DNA of 64,000 bases from Phaeovulum molybdatiresistens (GTDB lineage Bacteria > Pseudomonadota > Alphaproteobacteria > Rhodobacterales > Rhodobacteraceae). The position numbers and the translations under genes are program-made. Shown one piece after another: positions 1 through 10,176 of this stretch. A model generated the notes under the pieces. That model worked only from the letters and a program-made list of their open reading frames with translations, had not been told where the DNA came from and ran no database searches. The DNA lies in contig NZ_JAMJFX010000007.1 of the NCBI RefSeq assembly GCF_023544865.1, positions 1 through 64,000 of the forward strand, in the 5' to 3' direction. Every line of letters starts with the position of its first letter. Position 1 is the stretch's first letter.

Positions 1-41
1 GCAACTCTGGAAACTGAACCCATGGCCGCGTAACTAAATAA

Positions 42-218
42 AATCAGCCTCCGGCAAACCCGGCGCGGTTCATTCCGAAGGTCCGCGAAGCGAAACTGCT
101 GGGCCTGCGGCTCATGGCACGGGATTTCGAGCGTCAGGCCGCTGAGCTCAAAGTCCGGATTACCGTCCTGAACGGCTACACCGCGCTCGTCAGATCCGTC
201 ACAGAGACCGTGGATAAA
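42..218 (+). pseudogene. possible C-terminal remnant of an insertion-sequence transposase
   Basis: The plus-strand frame opened after the stop at 39-41 encodes a basic helical stretch containing REAKLLGLRLMARDFERQ and then ITVLNGYTAL. This resembles the C-terminal tail of some IS transposases that I recall only as a pattern. I cannot assign a family. No DDE catalytic segment is present, and the frame then runs on and overlaps gph in a different frame, so there is no functional gene here. The rest of the 325-base stretch before gph shows nothing else I can support, apart from a ribosome binding site (GACAGGAGACC) just before gph. It could equally be chance coding-like sequence. Confidence 0.3.
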
Positions 219-325
219 TCTGTCCGGGGAAAGGGGGAGCCGTGGTCAGCAGCCGATTTATGTAACCGTGCACCGCAAATGGCGCGCTCATGCGCCTTGA
301 ACTGCCCGCCTGACAGGAGACCGAC

Positions 326-982
326 ATGGCCGCGATCATCTTCGACCTTGATGGAACGCTTGTGGACAGCGTGCCCGACATCCACGCCGCGGTGAACCGG
401 ATGCTGGCGGACCATGGCGATGGCCCGATGGATGTCGCGCAGGTGCGCAGCTTCATCGGCAACGGGGTTCCGGCCCTGATCGCCAAGGTGATGGCCGCCC
501 GGGGCGAAAACCCCGGCGATGTCGCGCGCCATGCCGAACGCGAGGCCTGTTTCATGCGCCATTACATGGCCGCCCCGACCGACCTGGGCGCGCCGTTCCC
601 CGGTGTCGTCGCCGCGCTGGATGCGCTGGCCGCTGCGGGGCATCGGCTGGGGGTCTGCACCAACAAGCCGGTGGAACCCGCCCGCGCCATCCTGCGCGAT
701 CTGGACCTTGCCGATCGTCTGCCGGTCGTGATCGGGGGCGATAGCCTGCCGGTGCGCAAGCCCGAACCGGCCCCCCTTCTGGCCGCCGCCGAGGCGCTGG
801 GCGGCACGCCCGTCATCTATGTGGGCGACAGCGAGGTTGACGCTGAAACCGCGCAGCGGGCTGGCCTGCCGTTTCTGCTGTTTTCCGGCGGCTATCGCAG
901 GACCCCCGTCGCCGAGCTTGCCAATGACGGGGTGTTCGACGCCTTCGCGGACCTGCCCGGGCTGGTGTCAAAGTTTCGCTAA
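326..982 (+). CDS. gph: phosphoglycolate phosphatase, HAD family
   Basis: This 218-residue haloacid-dehalogenase phosphatase is predicted to hydrolyse 2-phosphoglycolate to glycolate, salvaging the product of Rubisco oxygenation or DNA-end repair. HAD motif I (DLDGTLVDS) places the nucleophile at D7 and the acid/base at D9. The motif III lysine is K145 in VRKPEP, and the motif IV acidic pair is in GDSEVD with D168 first. An alpha-helical cap fills residues 15-80. The ATG follows AGGAGACCGAC, a good ribosome binding site. The gene stands alone and converges with the bactofilin gene, and a perfect hairpin lies between them. Another HAD substrate is possible, but length and motifs fit Gph well. 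Confidence 0.88.
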   Translation: MAAIIFDLDGTLVDSVPDIHAAVNRMLADHGDGPMDVAQVRSFIGNGVPALIAKVMAARGENPGDVARHAEREACFMRHYMAAPTDLGAPFPGVVAALDALAAAGHRLGVCTNKPVEPARAILRDLDLADRLPVVIGGDSLPVRKPEPAPLLAAAEALGGTPVIYVGDSEVDAETAQRAGLPFLLFSGGYRRTPVAELANDGVFDAFADLPGLVSKFR

Positions 983-1092
983 CGGCCTGCGGCAGCCCGG
1001 GCCAGCGTCACCGGAACAGGGGCGACAGCCGCGCGGTTGTTCAGCCGCGTCGCCACGCGCGGGGCTGCGCGGGGGGGGCCGGAAAATGCGTT

Positions 1093-1118
1093 CGGCCGCG
1101 ATGGTGCCATCGCGGCCG
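1093..1118. terminator. perfect hairpin between convergent gph and bactofilin genes
   Basis: CGGCCGCGATGG and CCATCGCGGCCG are perfect 12-base arms separated by only TG. The hairpin lies between two convergent genes and has no T-run on either side. It is probably a bidirectional 3' stabilising or terminating hairpin, or a palindromic protein site. Confidence 0.5.
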
Positions 1119-1167
1119 TGCGGTCAGATCGGGGGGCGCGGCGGGCAGGGCCGGCCGCGCTTGGGGA

Positions 1168-1656
1168 TCATTCGGTCGGCGGGGCCAGCTTGGGCGTGCC
1201 CTGACCGCTGGACAGCGGGTCATCCTGACGCTGGACCGAGCCTTCGAAATGCGCGCCTGATTCGATCGCGATGGTCTTGTGAATGATGTCGCCTTCGACC
1301 CGCGCGGTCGAGGTCAGGCGCACCTTCAGACCGCGCACGCGGCCGACCACGCGCCCGTTGACCACAACGTCATCGGCCACGATCTCGCCCTTGATGGTGG
1401 CGCTTTCGCCGACCGTCAGCAGATGGGCGCGGATGTCGCCTTCGACCACGCCTTCCACCTGGATGTCGCCCGTGGTCTTGATGTTGCCCACCACCGTCAG
1501 ATCCGACGACAGAACCGAAGCCGCGGGCTTGGCGCGCGCCGGTGCGGGCATGAAATCACCTGCGGGCCGCGAGGGCGCCGCGTCAGGGGACTTGGCCTTT
1601 TCGGGTTCTGCCGCGGCTTTCGGGCCGGGATCGTGAATCTTGCTTTTAGAAAACAT
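1168..1656 (-). CDS. bactofilin (polymer-forming cytoskeletal protein)
   Basis: This 162-residue protein has a disordered Pro/Ala/Lys-rich N-terminus (about 1-45). A central bactofilin (DUF583) right-handed beta-helix follows, with repeating hydrophobic rungs (TVVGNIKTTGDI, VEGDIRAHLLTVG, IKGEIVADDVVVNGRV). The tail is short and polar. Bactofilins polymerise without nucleotide, bind the inner membrane and localise cell-wall enzymes. The start overlaps the last 11 bases of the upstream M23 peptidase gene, so the two are probably translationally coupled. Bactofilin/M23 pairs are known from Helicobacter (CcmA-Csd) and Hyphomonas (BacA-LmdC), which suggests this one directs the neighbouring peptidase in cell shape. 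Confidence 0.88.
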   Translation of the reverse strand: MFSKSKIHDPGPKAAAEPEKAKSPDAAPSRPAGDFMPAPARAKPAASVLSSDLTVVGNIKTTGDIQVEGVVEGDIRAHLLTVGESATIKGEIVADDVVVNGRVVGRVRGLKVRLTSTARVEGDIIHKTIAIESGAHFEGSVQRQDDPLSSGQGTPKLAPPTE

Positions 1657-2956
1657 CTTTCGCCGCCTTGATGAAGGTCATCGGATTGACGGGCTTGCCG
1701 CCGACCCGGATTTCATAGTGCAGATGCGGCCCGGTGGACCGCCCGGTATTGCCCATATCACCGATCCGTTCCCCGCGCGAGACCTTTTGGCCGGCCTTCA
1801 CATGCATTTTGGACAGATGGCCATAGACGGTTTGAACGCCGAAATCATGCTCGATCCGGATCATGTTGCCATAGCCCGATTCCCAGCCCGACTTGATCAC
1901 GCGGCCATCGGCAGGGGCCAGGATCGGGGTGCCGACGGGGGCCGCGAAATCCACGCCCGCATGCAGCCGGCCCCAGCGATAGCCATAGGGCGAGGTGAAA
2001 CGGTGGCTTGCCCGCACCGGCATCGCAAAGGGCAGTTGGTCGGCCGCGATGCGATACATGTTCATTTCATCCAGGCGGCGCAGGATGTCGGCGGCGCGTT
2101 CTTCCTCGGGGGTCAGCCGGCCCTTGGACGAAAAGGCCACCGGCATCAGCGGCCCGCCCTTGCCCGAATAGCCGCGCCGGACCTGCGACAGGATCTGGTC
2201 GGGGTTCATGCCGGCGGCCTTGAACATCTTGTCCAGCGGCGCCATCGAGACGCTGACCGCGCCTTCCAGCGTGGTAAAGATCTCGTCGTTGCGTTCTTCC
2301 AGCAGCCGCTTTTCCAGCGCGATCTGATCGGCCTCCAGGCGCGCGGCCTCGGCATCGCGGGCCAGCGCGTCGCGTTCGGCGGCGGTCTGGCCAAGGGCGC
2401 TGGACAGCACATCCAGCGTCTGCGCCAGATCCTCGGATTGCGCGACGGTCCGGGCCGGGCCATCCGCATCGCCCGCGGCTGCCGCGGCCAGTTCGGCCCG
2501 CGCGGCATCGCGTTCGGTCATGGTGCGGCGCAGGGTGGTCTGGATCACCTTGATCCCGGTTTCCAGCTCACGCCTGCGTTCCTCGCTGTCCAGCAGCGCC
2601 GATTGCATGGTCGAGACCTGTTCCAGCGCGGTCTGGAACCGGCCCTGAGCGGCCAGCGCCTCGGCGGCGCGGGCATCGCGTTCGCGCGACAGGCTGTCCA
2701 GCCGGCGTTCAAAGGCCGCCTGCGCCAGCACCGTCTGGTCGCGCGCGGTGCCTGAACTGATCCCGTCGATGAACAGAAGCGAGGTGGCAATCACCGCCCA
2801 GCCAAAGACCACCCCTGTCACCCCCAGCGCTGTCGCCTGGGTTAGCGGCCGCAGCCGCACGAAGCGTGTGGCCGTGTCCGATTTCAGAAACAGCCGCTGT
2901 TCGGGCAGCCAGCGTTCCAGTGAACTGTTCAGTCGGTCGATGATGCGTCTGGGCAA
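1646..2956 (-). CDS. M23 family metallopeptidase with N-terminal membrane anchor and coiled coil
   Basis: This is a probable periplasmic peptidoglycan endopeptidase (LytM/M23). With the start taken at TTG (2956) it has 436 residues. One transmembrane helix lies near residues 40-65 (VTGVVFGWAVIATSLLFI), a long Ala/Glu/Arg-rich coiled coil covers about 75-220 (DUF5930-like), and the C-terminal M23 domain carries the zinc ligands H332 and D336 (HAGVD) and H411/H413 (HLHYE). No ATG fits the N-terminus. The TTG is preceded by GGACGCAGGG, and a GTG or an upstream ATG at 3058 remain possible. The downstream bactofilin overlaps its stop, so the two form an operon for localised wall remodelling. Confidence 0.82.
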   Translation of the reverse strand: MPRRIIDRLNSSLERWLPEQRLFLKSDTATRFVRLRPLTQATALGVTGVVFGWAVIATSLLFIDGISSGTARDQTVLAQAAFERRLDSLSRERDARAAEALAAQGRFQTALEQVSTMQSALLDSEERRRELETGIKVIQTTLRRTMTERDAARAELAAAAAGDADGPARTVAQSEDLAQTLDVLSSALGQTAAERDALARDAEAARLEADQIALEKRLLEERNDEIFTTLEGAVSVSMAPLDKMFKAAGMNPDQILSQVRRGYSGKGGPLMPVAFSSKGRLTPEEERAADILRRLDEMNMYRIAADQLPFAMPVRASHRFTSPYGYRWGRLHAGVDFAAPVGTPILAPADGRVIKSGWESGYGNMIRIEHDFGVQTVYGHLSKMHVKAGQKVSRGERIGDMGNTGRSTGPHLHYEIRVGGKPVNPMTFIKAAKDVF

Positions 2957-3168
2957 ACCCTGCGTCCTGTCCTGTCTTTTAACTGGTCCCTCCGCCGGAT
3001 GGCCGGCGCCCCGTGCCGCCTGCCGCGGTCTGTGTGGTTGTTGGCAGGGGCTTAGCAAGCGGCTGGACCGTCGCGCAACCGGTTTTGCCCGCCCCGGGCG
3101 TCAAAGGGGCGGGCCGGGCGCGCATTTGGCGGTTTCCCGCCGATTGCGACGGGGGCAGGGAACCGGGT

Positions 3169-3648
3169 CTAGCGGGGCAGCGCGCGCACCGCGGCCAGCA
3201 CCTCTTCGGCATGGCCTTTGACCTTGACCTTGGGCCAGACCTGCACCACGCGGCCGGTGCCGTCGATCAGCACGGTGGACCGCTCGATCCCCATGTAGGT
3301 CTTGCCATACATGTTCTTTTCCACCCAGGTGCCATAGCGTTCGCAGGTGTCGGCACCTTCATCGGACACCAGGATCACGCCCAGCCCGTGCTTGGCGCAG
3401 AATTTTTCGTGCTTGGCCGGGCTGTCCTTGGACAGGCCCACCACGACCGCGCCTGCGGCGGCGAAATCGGCGGCCAGGCGGGTAAAGTCCAGCGCCTCGG
3501 TGGTGCAGCCGGGGGTGTCGTCCTTGGGATAGAAATACAGCACCACCGGCGCCGGGCGCAGCGCCGACAGCGTCAGCGTATCGGTGTCACCGCCATTGGC
3601 GGTGCGGGGCAGGGTAAAATCAGGCGCGGTTTCGCCGATGCCGATCAT
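3169..3648 (-). CDS. bcp: thioredoxin-dependent peroxiredoxin (Bcp/PrxQ type)
   Basis: This 159-residue AhpC/TSA-fold protein reduces peroxides using electrons from thioredoxin in the cytoplasm. The peroxidatic cysteine is C48 in DDTPGCTTEALDF. The resolving cysteine that E. coli Bcp has five residues later is absent (leucine here). Cysteines further on (EKFCAKHG, ADTCERYG) might serve, or the protein is a 1-Cys type. The ATG follows AGGAGAATG. The gene is divergent from the YhdP-like gene, with about 140 bases between them. Confidence 0.9.
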   Translation of the reverse strand: MIGIGETAPDFTLPRTANGGDTDTLTLSALRPAPVVLYFYPKDDTPGCTTEALDFTRLAADFAAAGAVVVGLSKDSPAKHEKFCAKHGLGVILVSDEGADTCERYGTWVEKNMYGKTYMGIERSTVLIDGTGRVVQVWPKVKVKGHAEEVLAAVRALPR

Positions 3649-3788
3649 GTCATTCTCCTGTCACTGGGTTCGGGATTTACGTTCTATGGCGTTGTGCGCA
3701 AATATAAAGGCGAAGTTGCGGCCCGGTCGCGCGGCCCCGTCAGGGCGCGGTGGCGCGGGGCCGTCCGGATTGGCCCGTTCGAGGTGGA

Positions 3789-6700
3789 ATGACACAACCA
3801 GACGCCGCGCATCGGACCGACGGGGCCGACCGCCCCGGGGCTGTGCCCGACGGGCCCGCACAGGCGGGTGCGCCGCGCCCGCGCGGGCGGATCGGCATCT
3901 GGCTGCTGCTTAGCCTGCCGCTGATCGTGGCGGCGGCGGCCTTTGCGGTGATGGCGCTGACCCATCGCCCGCTGCCGGCGCCCGGCTGGCTGATCACCCG
4001 GCTGGAGGCGCGCGCCAATGATGCGCTGGCGGGGCGGTTGTCGCTGCGGCTGGCCGAGGGCGCCGACCTGATCATCGATGAGGGATTCGTGCCCCGGCTG
4101 CGCTTCAAGGGCGTGGTGCTGATGCGCCCCGATGGCCGTCCGCTGGCGGTGCTGCCCGAATTGCGCAGCACGTTGCACGCCCAGCCGCTGTTGCGCGGCA
4201 AGCTGCAACCCAAAAGCTTTCGCATCCGCGGCGCCAGCCTGTCGCTGCGCCGGCTGGCCGATGGCACGCTGGATCTGGACCTGGGCGGCGGCGCGATGGC
4301 GCTGCCGCGCCCCGGGTCGCTGGCCGATTTGACCGAACTGGTGGAACGGGTCTTTGCCACGCCCGCGCTGGCCGCGCTGGACCGCATCGAGGTGCAAGAG
4401 GTCGCCCTGCGCCTGGATGACCGCCGCCTGGATCGCGTCTGGCAGGTGTCGCAGGGCCGGCTGGTGCTGACCCAGACCGATCAGGATATTTCGGTCACGC
4501 TGGGGCTGGATGTGGCGGCGCGCAACGAAAGCCCGGCGCGGGTGTCGCTGTCGGCCAGCACGCGCAAGGGCAGCGCCGAGGCCAGCTTTGGCGCCTCGGT
4601 CACGGGCGTGAAGGCGCGCGATCTGGCGGTGCAATCGCCCGCGCTGGCCTGGCTGGGGGTGCTTGAGGCGCCGATTTCCGGCGCGATCCGGTCGGGGATT
4701 GATGCGGCCGGGCGGGTGGCGCGGCTGGATGCGATGCTGGAAATCGGCGCAGGCGCGCTGTCGCCGGTGCAGGGCGCGCAGCCCTTGGCCTTCGACGGTG
4801 GCAAGGTCTATCTGGGCTATGATCCGGTCAGCCAGCGCGTGACCTTCACCGATCTGTCGGTGCAAAGCCGCGCGCTGCGGCTGCGGGCGACGGGCCATGC
4901 CGATCTGAAGGATTTTGCCGCCGGCCTGCCCGGCACGCTTCTGACGCAGGTCGCGATCAGCGATCTGCAGCTGGACCCCGAAGGGCTGTTCGAACAACCC
5001 GCGCGGTTTTCCAGCGGCGCGGTAGACCTGCGGCTGCGGCTGCAGCCCTTTGCCATCGATCTGGGCCAGTTGCAGCTGATCGAGGGCGACCGGCAGATAT
5101 CGGCCAAGGGGCGGGTCGGCGCGGATGCGGCGGGCTGGCGGGTGGCGCTGGACATGGGGGTGAACCGGATCGGGCAGGCCGATCTGCTGGCGCTGTGGCC
5201 ACCGGCGCTGGTGCCGCGCACGCGGGTTTGGGTGGCCGATAATGTCGCCACCGGCCAGTTGCACAACGTGCAGGCCGCGCTGCGCCTGGCGCCGGGGGCC
5301 GAGCCGCGGCTGGCGCTGGGCTATGAATTCCAGGGCGCCGAGGTGCGGGTGCTGCGCACCCTGCCGCCCGTGCAGGACGGGCGCGGCTTTGCCACGATCC
5401 GCGACACCACCCATGCGCTGCTGGTCGAACAGGGCCATGTCACCGCGCCCGCGGGCGGGCGGGTGGATGTGACCGACACGGTGATGACCGTGCCCGACAT
5501 CCGCATCAAGCCCGCGCCCGCGCGTGTGCGGCTGGTCACGCGTTCCACCATCCCCGCGGCGCTGTCGTTGCTGGATGAACCGCCCTTCGAATTCCTGACC
5601 AAGGCCGGCCAGCCCACCGATATCGCGCAAGGCATGGCCCATGCGGTGACCGATCTGGACTTCGTGCTGAAACCCAAGGTGCCCCCCAATGAGGTGGGCT
5701 ATGCCGTCACCGCGCGCCTTGACGATGTGCGATCCGACAAGATCGTCCCCGGCCGGGTGTTGGAGGCCGAAACCCTGACCTTGCGCGCCGATCGTGACGA
5801 AGGGCTGGTGCTGTCGGGGCAGGGGCGGCTGTCGGGTGTGCCTTTCGACGCCACCTGGCGCCAGCGGTTAGGCCCCGAATACCGCGGGATTTCCGAAGTC
5901 GAGGGGCAGATCCAGATCTCGCCCGCGGCGCTGGACGCCTTTGCCATCGGCTTGCCGAAGGGCAGCTTGACGGGCACCGGGTGGGGGCGGATCGCGCTGG
6001 ACCTGCGCCGGGGGGAACCCACGCGCTTTCGCCTGCAATCGGATTTGCGCGGGCTGGCGCTGGCGATCCCGCAGATCGGCTGGTCCAAGGGGGCGGCAAC
6101 CGCGGGCCAGCTGGATCTGTCGGGCCGTCTGGGCGCGCCGCCCGCGGTCGAGGCGCTGCGCCTTGAGGCCCCGGGCCTGAGCGCGCAGGGCAGCATCAGC
6201 CTGCGCCCCGGCGGCGGGCTGGATCTGGCGCGCTTCGATCAGGTCAGCGCCGGGCGGTGGTTTTCCGGCGCGGCGGAATTGCGCGGGCAGGGCGCGGGCC
6301 GGGCGGCGGATGTCTTTGTCACCTCGGGGCGGGCCGATCTGCGCCGCGCGCCCTTTGGCGCGGGTGGCGGTGCCAGCGGCGGCGGTGGCGGGGCAGGGGG
6401 CGCGGGCGGCGCGATTCGGGTGGCGCTGGACCGGCTGACCCTGTCCGACAGCATCGCGCTGACCGGATTTCGCGGCGATTTCGTCACGCGCGGCGGGTTC
6501 CAGGGCCGCTTTGCGGGCCGGGTCAACGGCGCCGCCCCGGTTGAGGGCGAACTGACCCCCGGCCCGGGCGGGCGCGCGGCGGTCGCCTTGCGCGCGCCCG
6601 ATGCGGGGGCCACGCTGGCCGCGGCGGGGATCTTTGCCCGCGCGGGCGGTGGCAGCCTGGACCTGCGGCTGACGCCGGTGGGGGGGGCGGGCAGCTATGA

Positions 6701-7160
6701 CGGGGTGGCGGTGATCCGCAACCTGCGGGTGCGCGATGCGCCGGTGCTGGCCTCGATGCTGTCGGCGGCCTCGGTGATCGGGCTTCTCGAACAGTTGAAC
6801 GGCGAGGGCATCCTGTTCTCGGATGTCGAGGGCGCCTTCCGCTTGACGCCGCAGGGCGTCACCCTCACAAGGGGCGAGGCCGTCGGCGCCTCGCTTGGGG
6901 TGACGATGACGGGCCGCTATATTCCGGGGCAGGGCGCAGGCAGCGGGCAGATCGACATGGCAGGCGTGGTTTCGCCCTTCTACCTTCTCAATTCCATCGG
7001 CCAGATCCTGACCCGCCGGGGCGAGGGGCTGTTTGGCTTTACCTACACAATGGCCGGCCCCACCGCCGTGCCGCGGGTGACGATCAACCCGTTGTCGATC
7101 CTGACGCCGGGGATGTTCCGCGAAATCTTTCGCCGCCCGCCGCCGCAGGTTGCGCGATGA
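3789..7160 (+). CDS. YhdP/AsmA-like envelope protein (DUF3971, AsmA C-terminal region)
   Basis: This 1123-residue protein has one N-terminal transmembrane helix (about 37-60, [20 protein letters not shown]) and then a very long periplasmic part of repeating amphipathic beta strands, typical of AsmA/YhdP/TamB proteins. These are thought to form grooves moving phospholipids between the membranes. The C-terminal portion ([25 protein letters not shown]) matches the AsmA-like C-terminal domain. A Gly/Ala/Ser low-complexity stretch lies near residues 857-877. I chose the ATG at 3789 (MTQPDAAH) because GAGGTGGA precedes it; the frame is open 13 codons upstream. The stop overlaps the queA start (ATGA), so the two are co-translated. 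Confidence 0.8.
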   Translation: MTQPDAAHRTDGADRPGAVPDGPAQAGAPRPRGRIGIWLLLSLPLIVAAAAFAVMALTHRPLPAPGWLITRLEARANDALAGRLSLRLAEGADLIIDEGFVPRLRFKGVVLMRPDGRPLAVLPELRSTLHAQPLLRGKLQPKSFRIRGASLSLRRLADGTLDLDLGGGAMALPRPGSLADLTELVERVFATPALAALDRIEVQEVALRLDDRRLDRVWQVSQGRLVLTQTDQDISVTLGLDVAARNESPARVSLSASTRKGSAEASFGASVTGVKARDLAVQSPALAWLGVLEAPISGAIRSGIDAAGRVARLDAMLEIGAGALSPVQGAQPLAFDGGKVYLGYDPVSQRVTFTDLSVQSRALRLRATGHADLKDFAAGLPGTLLTQVAISDLQLDPEGLFEQPARFSSGAVDLRLRLQPFAIDLGQLQLIEGDRQISAKGRVGADAAGWRVALDMGVNRIGQADLLALWPPALVPRTRVWVADNVATGQLHNVQAALRLAPGAEPRLALGYEFQGAEVRVLRTLPPVQDGRGFATIRDTTHALLVEQGHVTAPAGGRVDVTDTVMTVPDIRIKPAPARVRLVTRSTIPAALSLLDEPPFEFLTKAGQPTDIAQGMAHAVTDLDFVLKPKVPPNEVGYAVTARLDDVRSDKIVPGRVLEAETLTLRADRDEGLVLSGQGRLSGVPFDATWRQRLGPEYRGISEVEGQIQISPAALDAFAIGLPKGSLTGTGWGRIALDLRRGEPTRFRLQSDLRGLALAIPQIGWSKGAATAGQLDLSGRLGAPPAVEALRLEAPGLSAQGSISLRPGGGLDLARFDQVSAGRWFSGAAELRGQGAGRAADVFVTSGRADLRRAPFGAGGGASGGGGGAGGAGGAIRVALDRLTLSDSIALTGFRGDFVTRGGFQGRFAGRVNGAAPVEGELTPGPGGRAAVALRAPDAGATLAAAGIFARAGGGSLDLRLTPVGGAGSYDGVAVIRNLRVRDAPVLASMLSAASVIGLLEQLNGEGILFSDVEGAFRLTPQGVTLTRGEAVGASLGVTMTGRYIPGQGAGSGQIDMAGVVSPFYLLNSIGQILTRRGEGLFGFTYTMAGPTAVPRVTINPLSILTPGMFREIFRRPPPQVAR

Positions 7161-8221
7161 AACTGTCGGATTTCGATTTCCACCTGCCCGAGGCGCTGAT
7201 CGCGACCCGCCCCGCCCGGCCGCGCACCGCCGCGCGGCTGCTGCTGGCCGAAGGCGACCGGATCAGCGATCTGCATGTGGCCGATCTGGTCGATATCTTC
7301 CGCCCCGGCGACCGGCTGGTGCTGAACAACACCAAGGTCATCCCCGCGCGGCTGACCGGGACGCGCACGCGCGCCACCCCGCAGGGCGCGGCGGTCGCGA
7401 AGATTGAAGTCACGCTGCTGGAACCCGCCCCGGGCGGCGAATGGACAGCGCTGGCCAAGCCGCTGCGCAAGCTGCGCGCGGGCGAGGTGATCCGCTTTTC
7501 CGAGGCGCTGTCGGCCACGGTGCAATCGATTGGCGACGCGCAATTGCGCCTGGCCTTCAACCTGTCGGGCGATGATTTCGACGCCGCCCTGGCGCAGGCC
7601 GGGGCGATGCCGCTGCCGCCCTATATCGCCGCGCTGCGCCCGCCGGATGAAGCCGACAAGCACGATTACCAGACCGTCTTTGCCCGCCATTCCGGCGCCG
7701 TGGCTGCCCCCACCGCCAGCCTGCATTTCACGCCCGAGCTGCTGAAGGCGCTGGCCGCCAAGGGCGTCCAGTTCACCGAGGTCACGCTGCATGTGGGCGC
7801 GGGCACCTTTCTGCCGGTCAAGGTGGACGACGTGACCACGCACCGCATGCATGCCGAATGGGGCGAGGTCAGCGCCCGCGCCGCCGAAGAAATCAACGCC
7901 ACCCGCGCCGCGGGCGGCCGCGTCATCCCGGTGGGCACCACCGCGCTGCGGCTGATCGAAAGCGCCGCAACCGCGGGTCGGGTTGCGGCTTTTTCCGGCA
8001 CGACGGATATCTTCATCTATCCCGGCTACCGCTTTCAGGTGACCGATGCGCTGATGACGAATTTCCACCTGCCGAAATCGACGCTGCTGATGCTGGTTTC
8101 GGCGCTGATGGGCAAGGACCGGATCGACCGGATCTATGCCCATGCGGTGGACAAGGGCTATCGTTTCTTTTCTTATGGCGATGCGTCGCTTCTGATCCCC
8201 GAAGGTCGCTGCGGCGCGTGA
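7157..8221 (+). CDS. queA: S-adenosylmethionine:tRNA ribosyltransferase-isomerase
   Basis: The 354-residue enzyme transfers and isomerises the ribosyl moiety of SAM to preQ1-modified tRNA, giving epoxyqueuosine at position 34. The family's N-terminal [13 protein letters not shown], the central [11 protein letters not shown] and HRMHAEW, and the C-terminal [17 protein letters not shown] are all present. Length is normal. The start overlaps the preceding stop by four bases. No other queuosine gene is in the window. Confidence 0.95.
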   Translation: MKLSDFDFHLPEALIATRPARPRTAARLLLAEGDRISDLHVADLVDIFRPGDRLVLNNTKVIPARLTGTRTRATPQGAAVAKIEVTLLEPAPGGEWTALAKPLRKLRAGEVIRFSEALSATVQSIGDAQLRLAFNLSGDDFDAALAQAGAMPLPPYIAALRPPDEADKHDYQTVFARHSGAVAAPTASLHFTPELLKALAAKGVQFTEVTLHVGAGTFLPVKVDDVTTHRMHAEWGEVSARAAEEINATRAAGGRVIPVGTTALRLIESAATAGRVAAFSGTTDIFIYPGYRFQVTDALMTNFHLPKSTLLMLVSALMGKDRIDRIYAHAVDKGYRFFSYGDASLLIPEGRCGA

Positions 8222-8281
8222 CGGCTTCCTGCCGGGGGTCAGACTGGCCCGGCACTGGATTGTTTGCGAAAGGTTTTCCCG

Positions 8282-9541
8282 ATGCTGTCGGTATTGCGCA
8301 GTTCCTGGGCCCTGCTTTTGGGCATCATGCTTCTGATGGTCGGCAACGGCATGCAGGGCACGCTTCTGGGCATCCGCGGCGAGATCGAGGCGATCGGCAC
8401 ATTCGAGATGTCGGTGGTGATGTCGGCCTATTTCGCGGGCTTCCTGCTGGGGTCGCGCACGGTGCCCGACCTGATCCGCAATGTGGGCCATGTGCGCGTC
8501 TTTGCGGCGCTGGGCAGCCTGATTTCGGCGGTGCTGATCCTGTATGCCGCCGCCCCCAACTGGATCGCCTGGACTTTGATGCGGGTGCTGATCGGGTTTT
8601 CCTTTTCCGGGGTCTACATCACCGCCGAAAGCTGGCTGAACGCGGCCTCGACCAATGAAAACCGCGGTCAGGCGCTGTCGGCCTATATGATCGTGCAGAT
8701 GATCGGCATCATCGCGGCGCAGATCCTGCTGAACACCGCCGACCCGGCGGGGTTCCTGCTGTTCGTGATCCCCTCGGTCCTGGTGTCGATCGCCTTCACG
8801 CCGATCCTGTTGTCGGCCGCGCCCGCCCCCGCCTTCGCCACCCTGCAGCGGATGAGCTTTGCGCGCCTGTGGGTGGCCTCGCCGCTGGGCTGCGTGGGTA
8901 TCTTCCTGCTGGGCGGGATATTTTCGGCGCTGTTCGGGATGGCGGCGGTCTGGGGCACGCAGGCGGGGCTGACGGTGCCGCAGATCTCGGCTTTCGTGGC
9001 GGCGATCTATGTCGGCGGGCTTTTGTTCCAATATCCGATCGGCTGGGCTTCGGACCGGATGGACCGGCGCAAGCTGATCCTGGGGCTGGCGGTGGCAGGC
9101 GCTTTGGCGATGGCGGCGACCTACCTGGCCAATCCGCCCTTCGTGGTGCTGCTGGTGATGGCCGCGCTGATCGGGGGCATCGCCAACCCGCTTTACGCGC
9201 TGCTGTTGGCCTATACCAACGACTTTCTGGACAATGCCGACATGGCGGCGGCCTCGGCGGGGCTGTTGTTCATCAACGGGGTGGGGGCGATCGGCGGGCC
9301 GATCGTCACCGGCTGGCTGATGGCGACGGTCGGGACGAACGGCTTTTTCCTGTATCTGGCGCTGCTGAATGCGGTGCTGGCGGTCTATGCCGGCTGGCGC
9401 ATGACCCGCCGCCCGGCCCTGCCGACCGAGGAAACCGGCGCCTTCGCCGTGATCTCGCCCGCCGCGACCCCGCTGGCGGTCGAGGCCGCGCTGGAGGCCG
9501 CGCAGGACATTACCCCCCCCGAAACCCCGCCACAGGATTGA
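8282..9541 (+). CDS. MFS transporter, YcaD-like
   Basis: This 419-residue inner-membrane protein has twelve predicted hydrophobic segments, starting with WALLLGIMLLMVGNGMQGTL. Its layout is that of the YcaD-like branch of the major facilitator superfamily, including the loop motif SDRMDRRKL after helix 8. The substrate is unknown. The C-terminal tail (about the last 35 residues) is Pro/Glu/Ala-rich and cytoplasmic. The ATG at 8282 fits the family N-terminus better than an in-frame TTG at 8264. It lies 60 bases after queA and may be cotranscribed. Confidence 0.82.
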   Translation: MLSVLRSSWALLLGIMLLMVGNGMQGTLLGIRGEIEAIGTFEMSVVMSAYFAGFLLGSRTVPDLIRNVGHVRVFAALGSLISAVLILYAAAPNWIAWTLMRVLIGFSFSGVYITAESWLNAASTNENRGQALSAYMIVQMIGIIAAQILLNTADPAGFLLFVIPSVLVSIAFTPILLSAAPAPAFATLQRMSFARLWVASPLGCVGIFLLGGIFSALFGMAAVWGTQAGLTVPQISAFVAAIYVGGLLFQYPIGWASDRMDRRKLILGLAVAGALAMAATYLANPPFVVLLVMAALIGGIANPLYALLLAYTNDFLDNADMAAASAGLLFINGVGAIGGPIVTGWLMATVGTNGFFLYLALLNAVLAVYAGWRMTRRPALPTEETGAFAVISPAATPLAVEAALEAAQDITPPETPPQD

Positions 9542-9586
9542 TCGCGCGCGCCACCTCTGTCAGCCTGTGCCAAACAGGGGGGCGCC

Positions 9587-10162
9587 ATGGATCACATCAC
9601 CGACATCCTTCAGTTCTGGGACCGGATCGGCCCCGAGGGCTGGTATCGCGGGGACGACGCGCTGGACCGCGATATCCGCACACGCTACGCGGGCCTGTGG
9701 GAAGAGGCGCGCGACGGCGGATTGTCCGGCTGGCAGGCCACCGCGCCGGGGGCGCTGGCGCTGATCCTGTTGCTGGACCAGTTTCCGCGCAACATGTTCC
9801 GCGATCATGCCGACAGCTTCGCCACCGATGCCCGCGCCCTGGATGAGGCCACCCGCGCCATCGCCGCCGGCCACGACCTGGCCACCGACCCGCCGCTGCG
9901 CCAGTTCTTCTACCTGCCCTTCATGCATGCCGAGGATCGCGCCGCGCAGGACCGCTGCATCGCCTTGTTTGCCGAACGCATGCCGGGCGACAACCTGCGC
10001 CACGCTCGGGCACATGCCGATGTCATCGCCCGCTTTGGCCGCTTTCCCTGGCGCAACGCGGCGCTGGGCCGGGTGACCACCGCTGCCGAACAGGCCTTTC
10101 TGGATGCCGGCGGCTATGGCGCGGCGCTGCAACGGATAGGCCCGGCGGATGCGGGCCATTGA
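9587..10162 (+). CDS. DUF924 family protein
   Basis: This 191-residue all-alpha protein shows the DUF924 landmarks: an N-terminal ILQFWDRIGPEGWYRGDDALD, the central LILLLDQFPRNMFR, and FYLPFMHAEDRAAQ. DUF924 has a tetratricopeptide-like fold, and its biochemical role is not established. ATG is preceded by AGGGGGGCGCC. It follows the MFS gene by 45 bases. Confidence 0.85.
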   Translation: MDHITDILQFWDRIGPEGWYRGDDALDRDIRTRYAGLWEEARDGGLSGWQATAPGALALILLLDQFPRNMFRDHADSFATDARALDEATRAIAAGHDLATDPPLRQFFYLPFMHAEDRAAQDRCIALFAERMPGDNLRHARAHADVIARFGRFPWRNAALGRVTTAAEQAFLDAGGYGAALQRIGPADAGH

Positions 10163-10176
10163 AGCGCGCGGGAAAA

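Noticed and set aside
114..395. 93-codon frame as an intact gene overlapping gph
   Set aside because: Its 3' part is out of frame across the gph start and has no coding character; only the 5' part may be a transposase tail.
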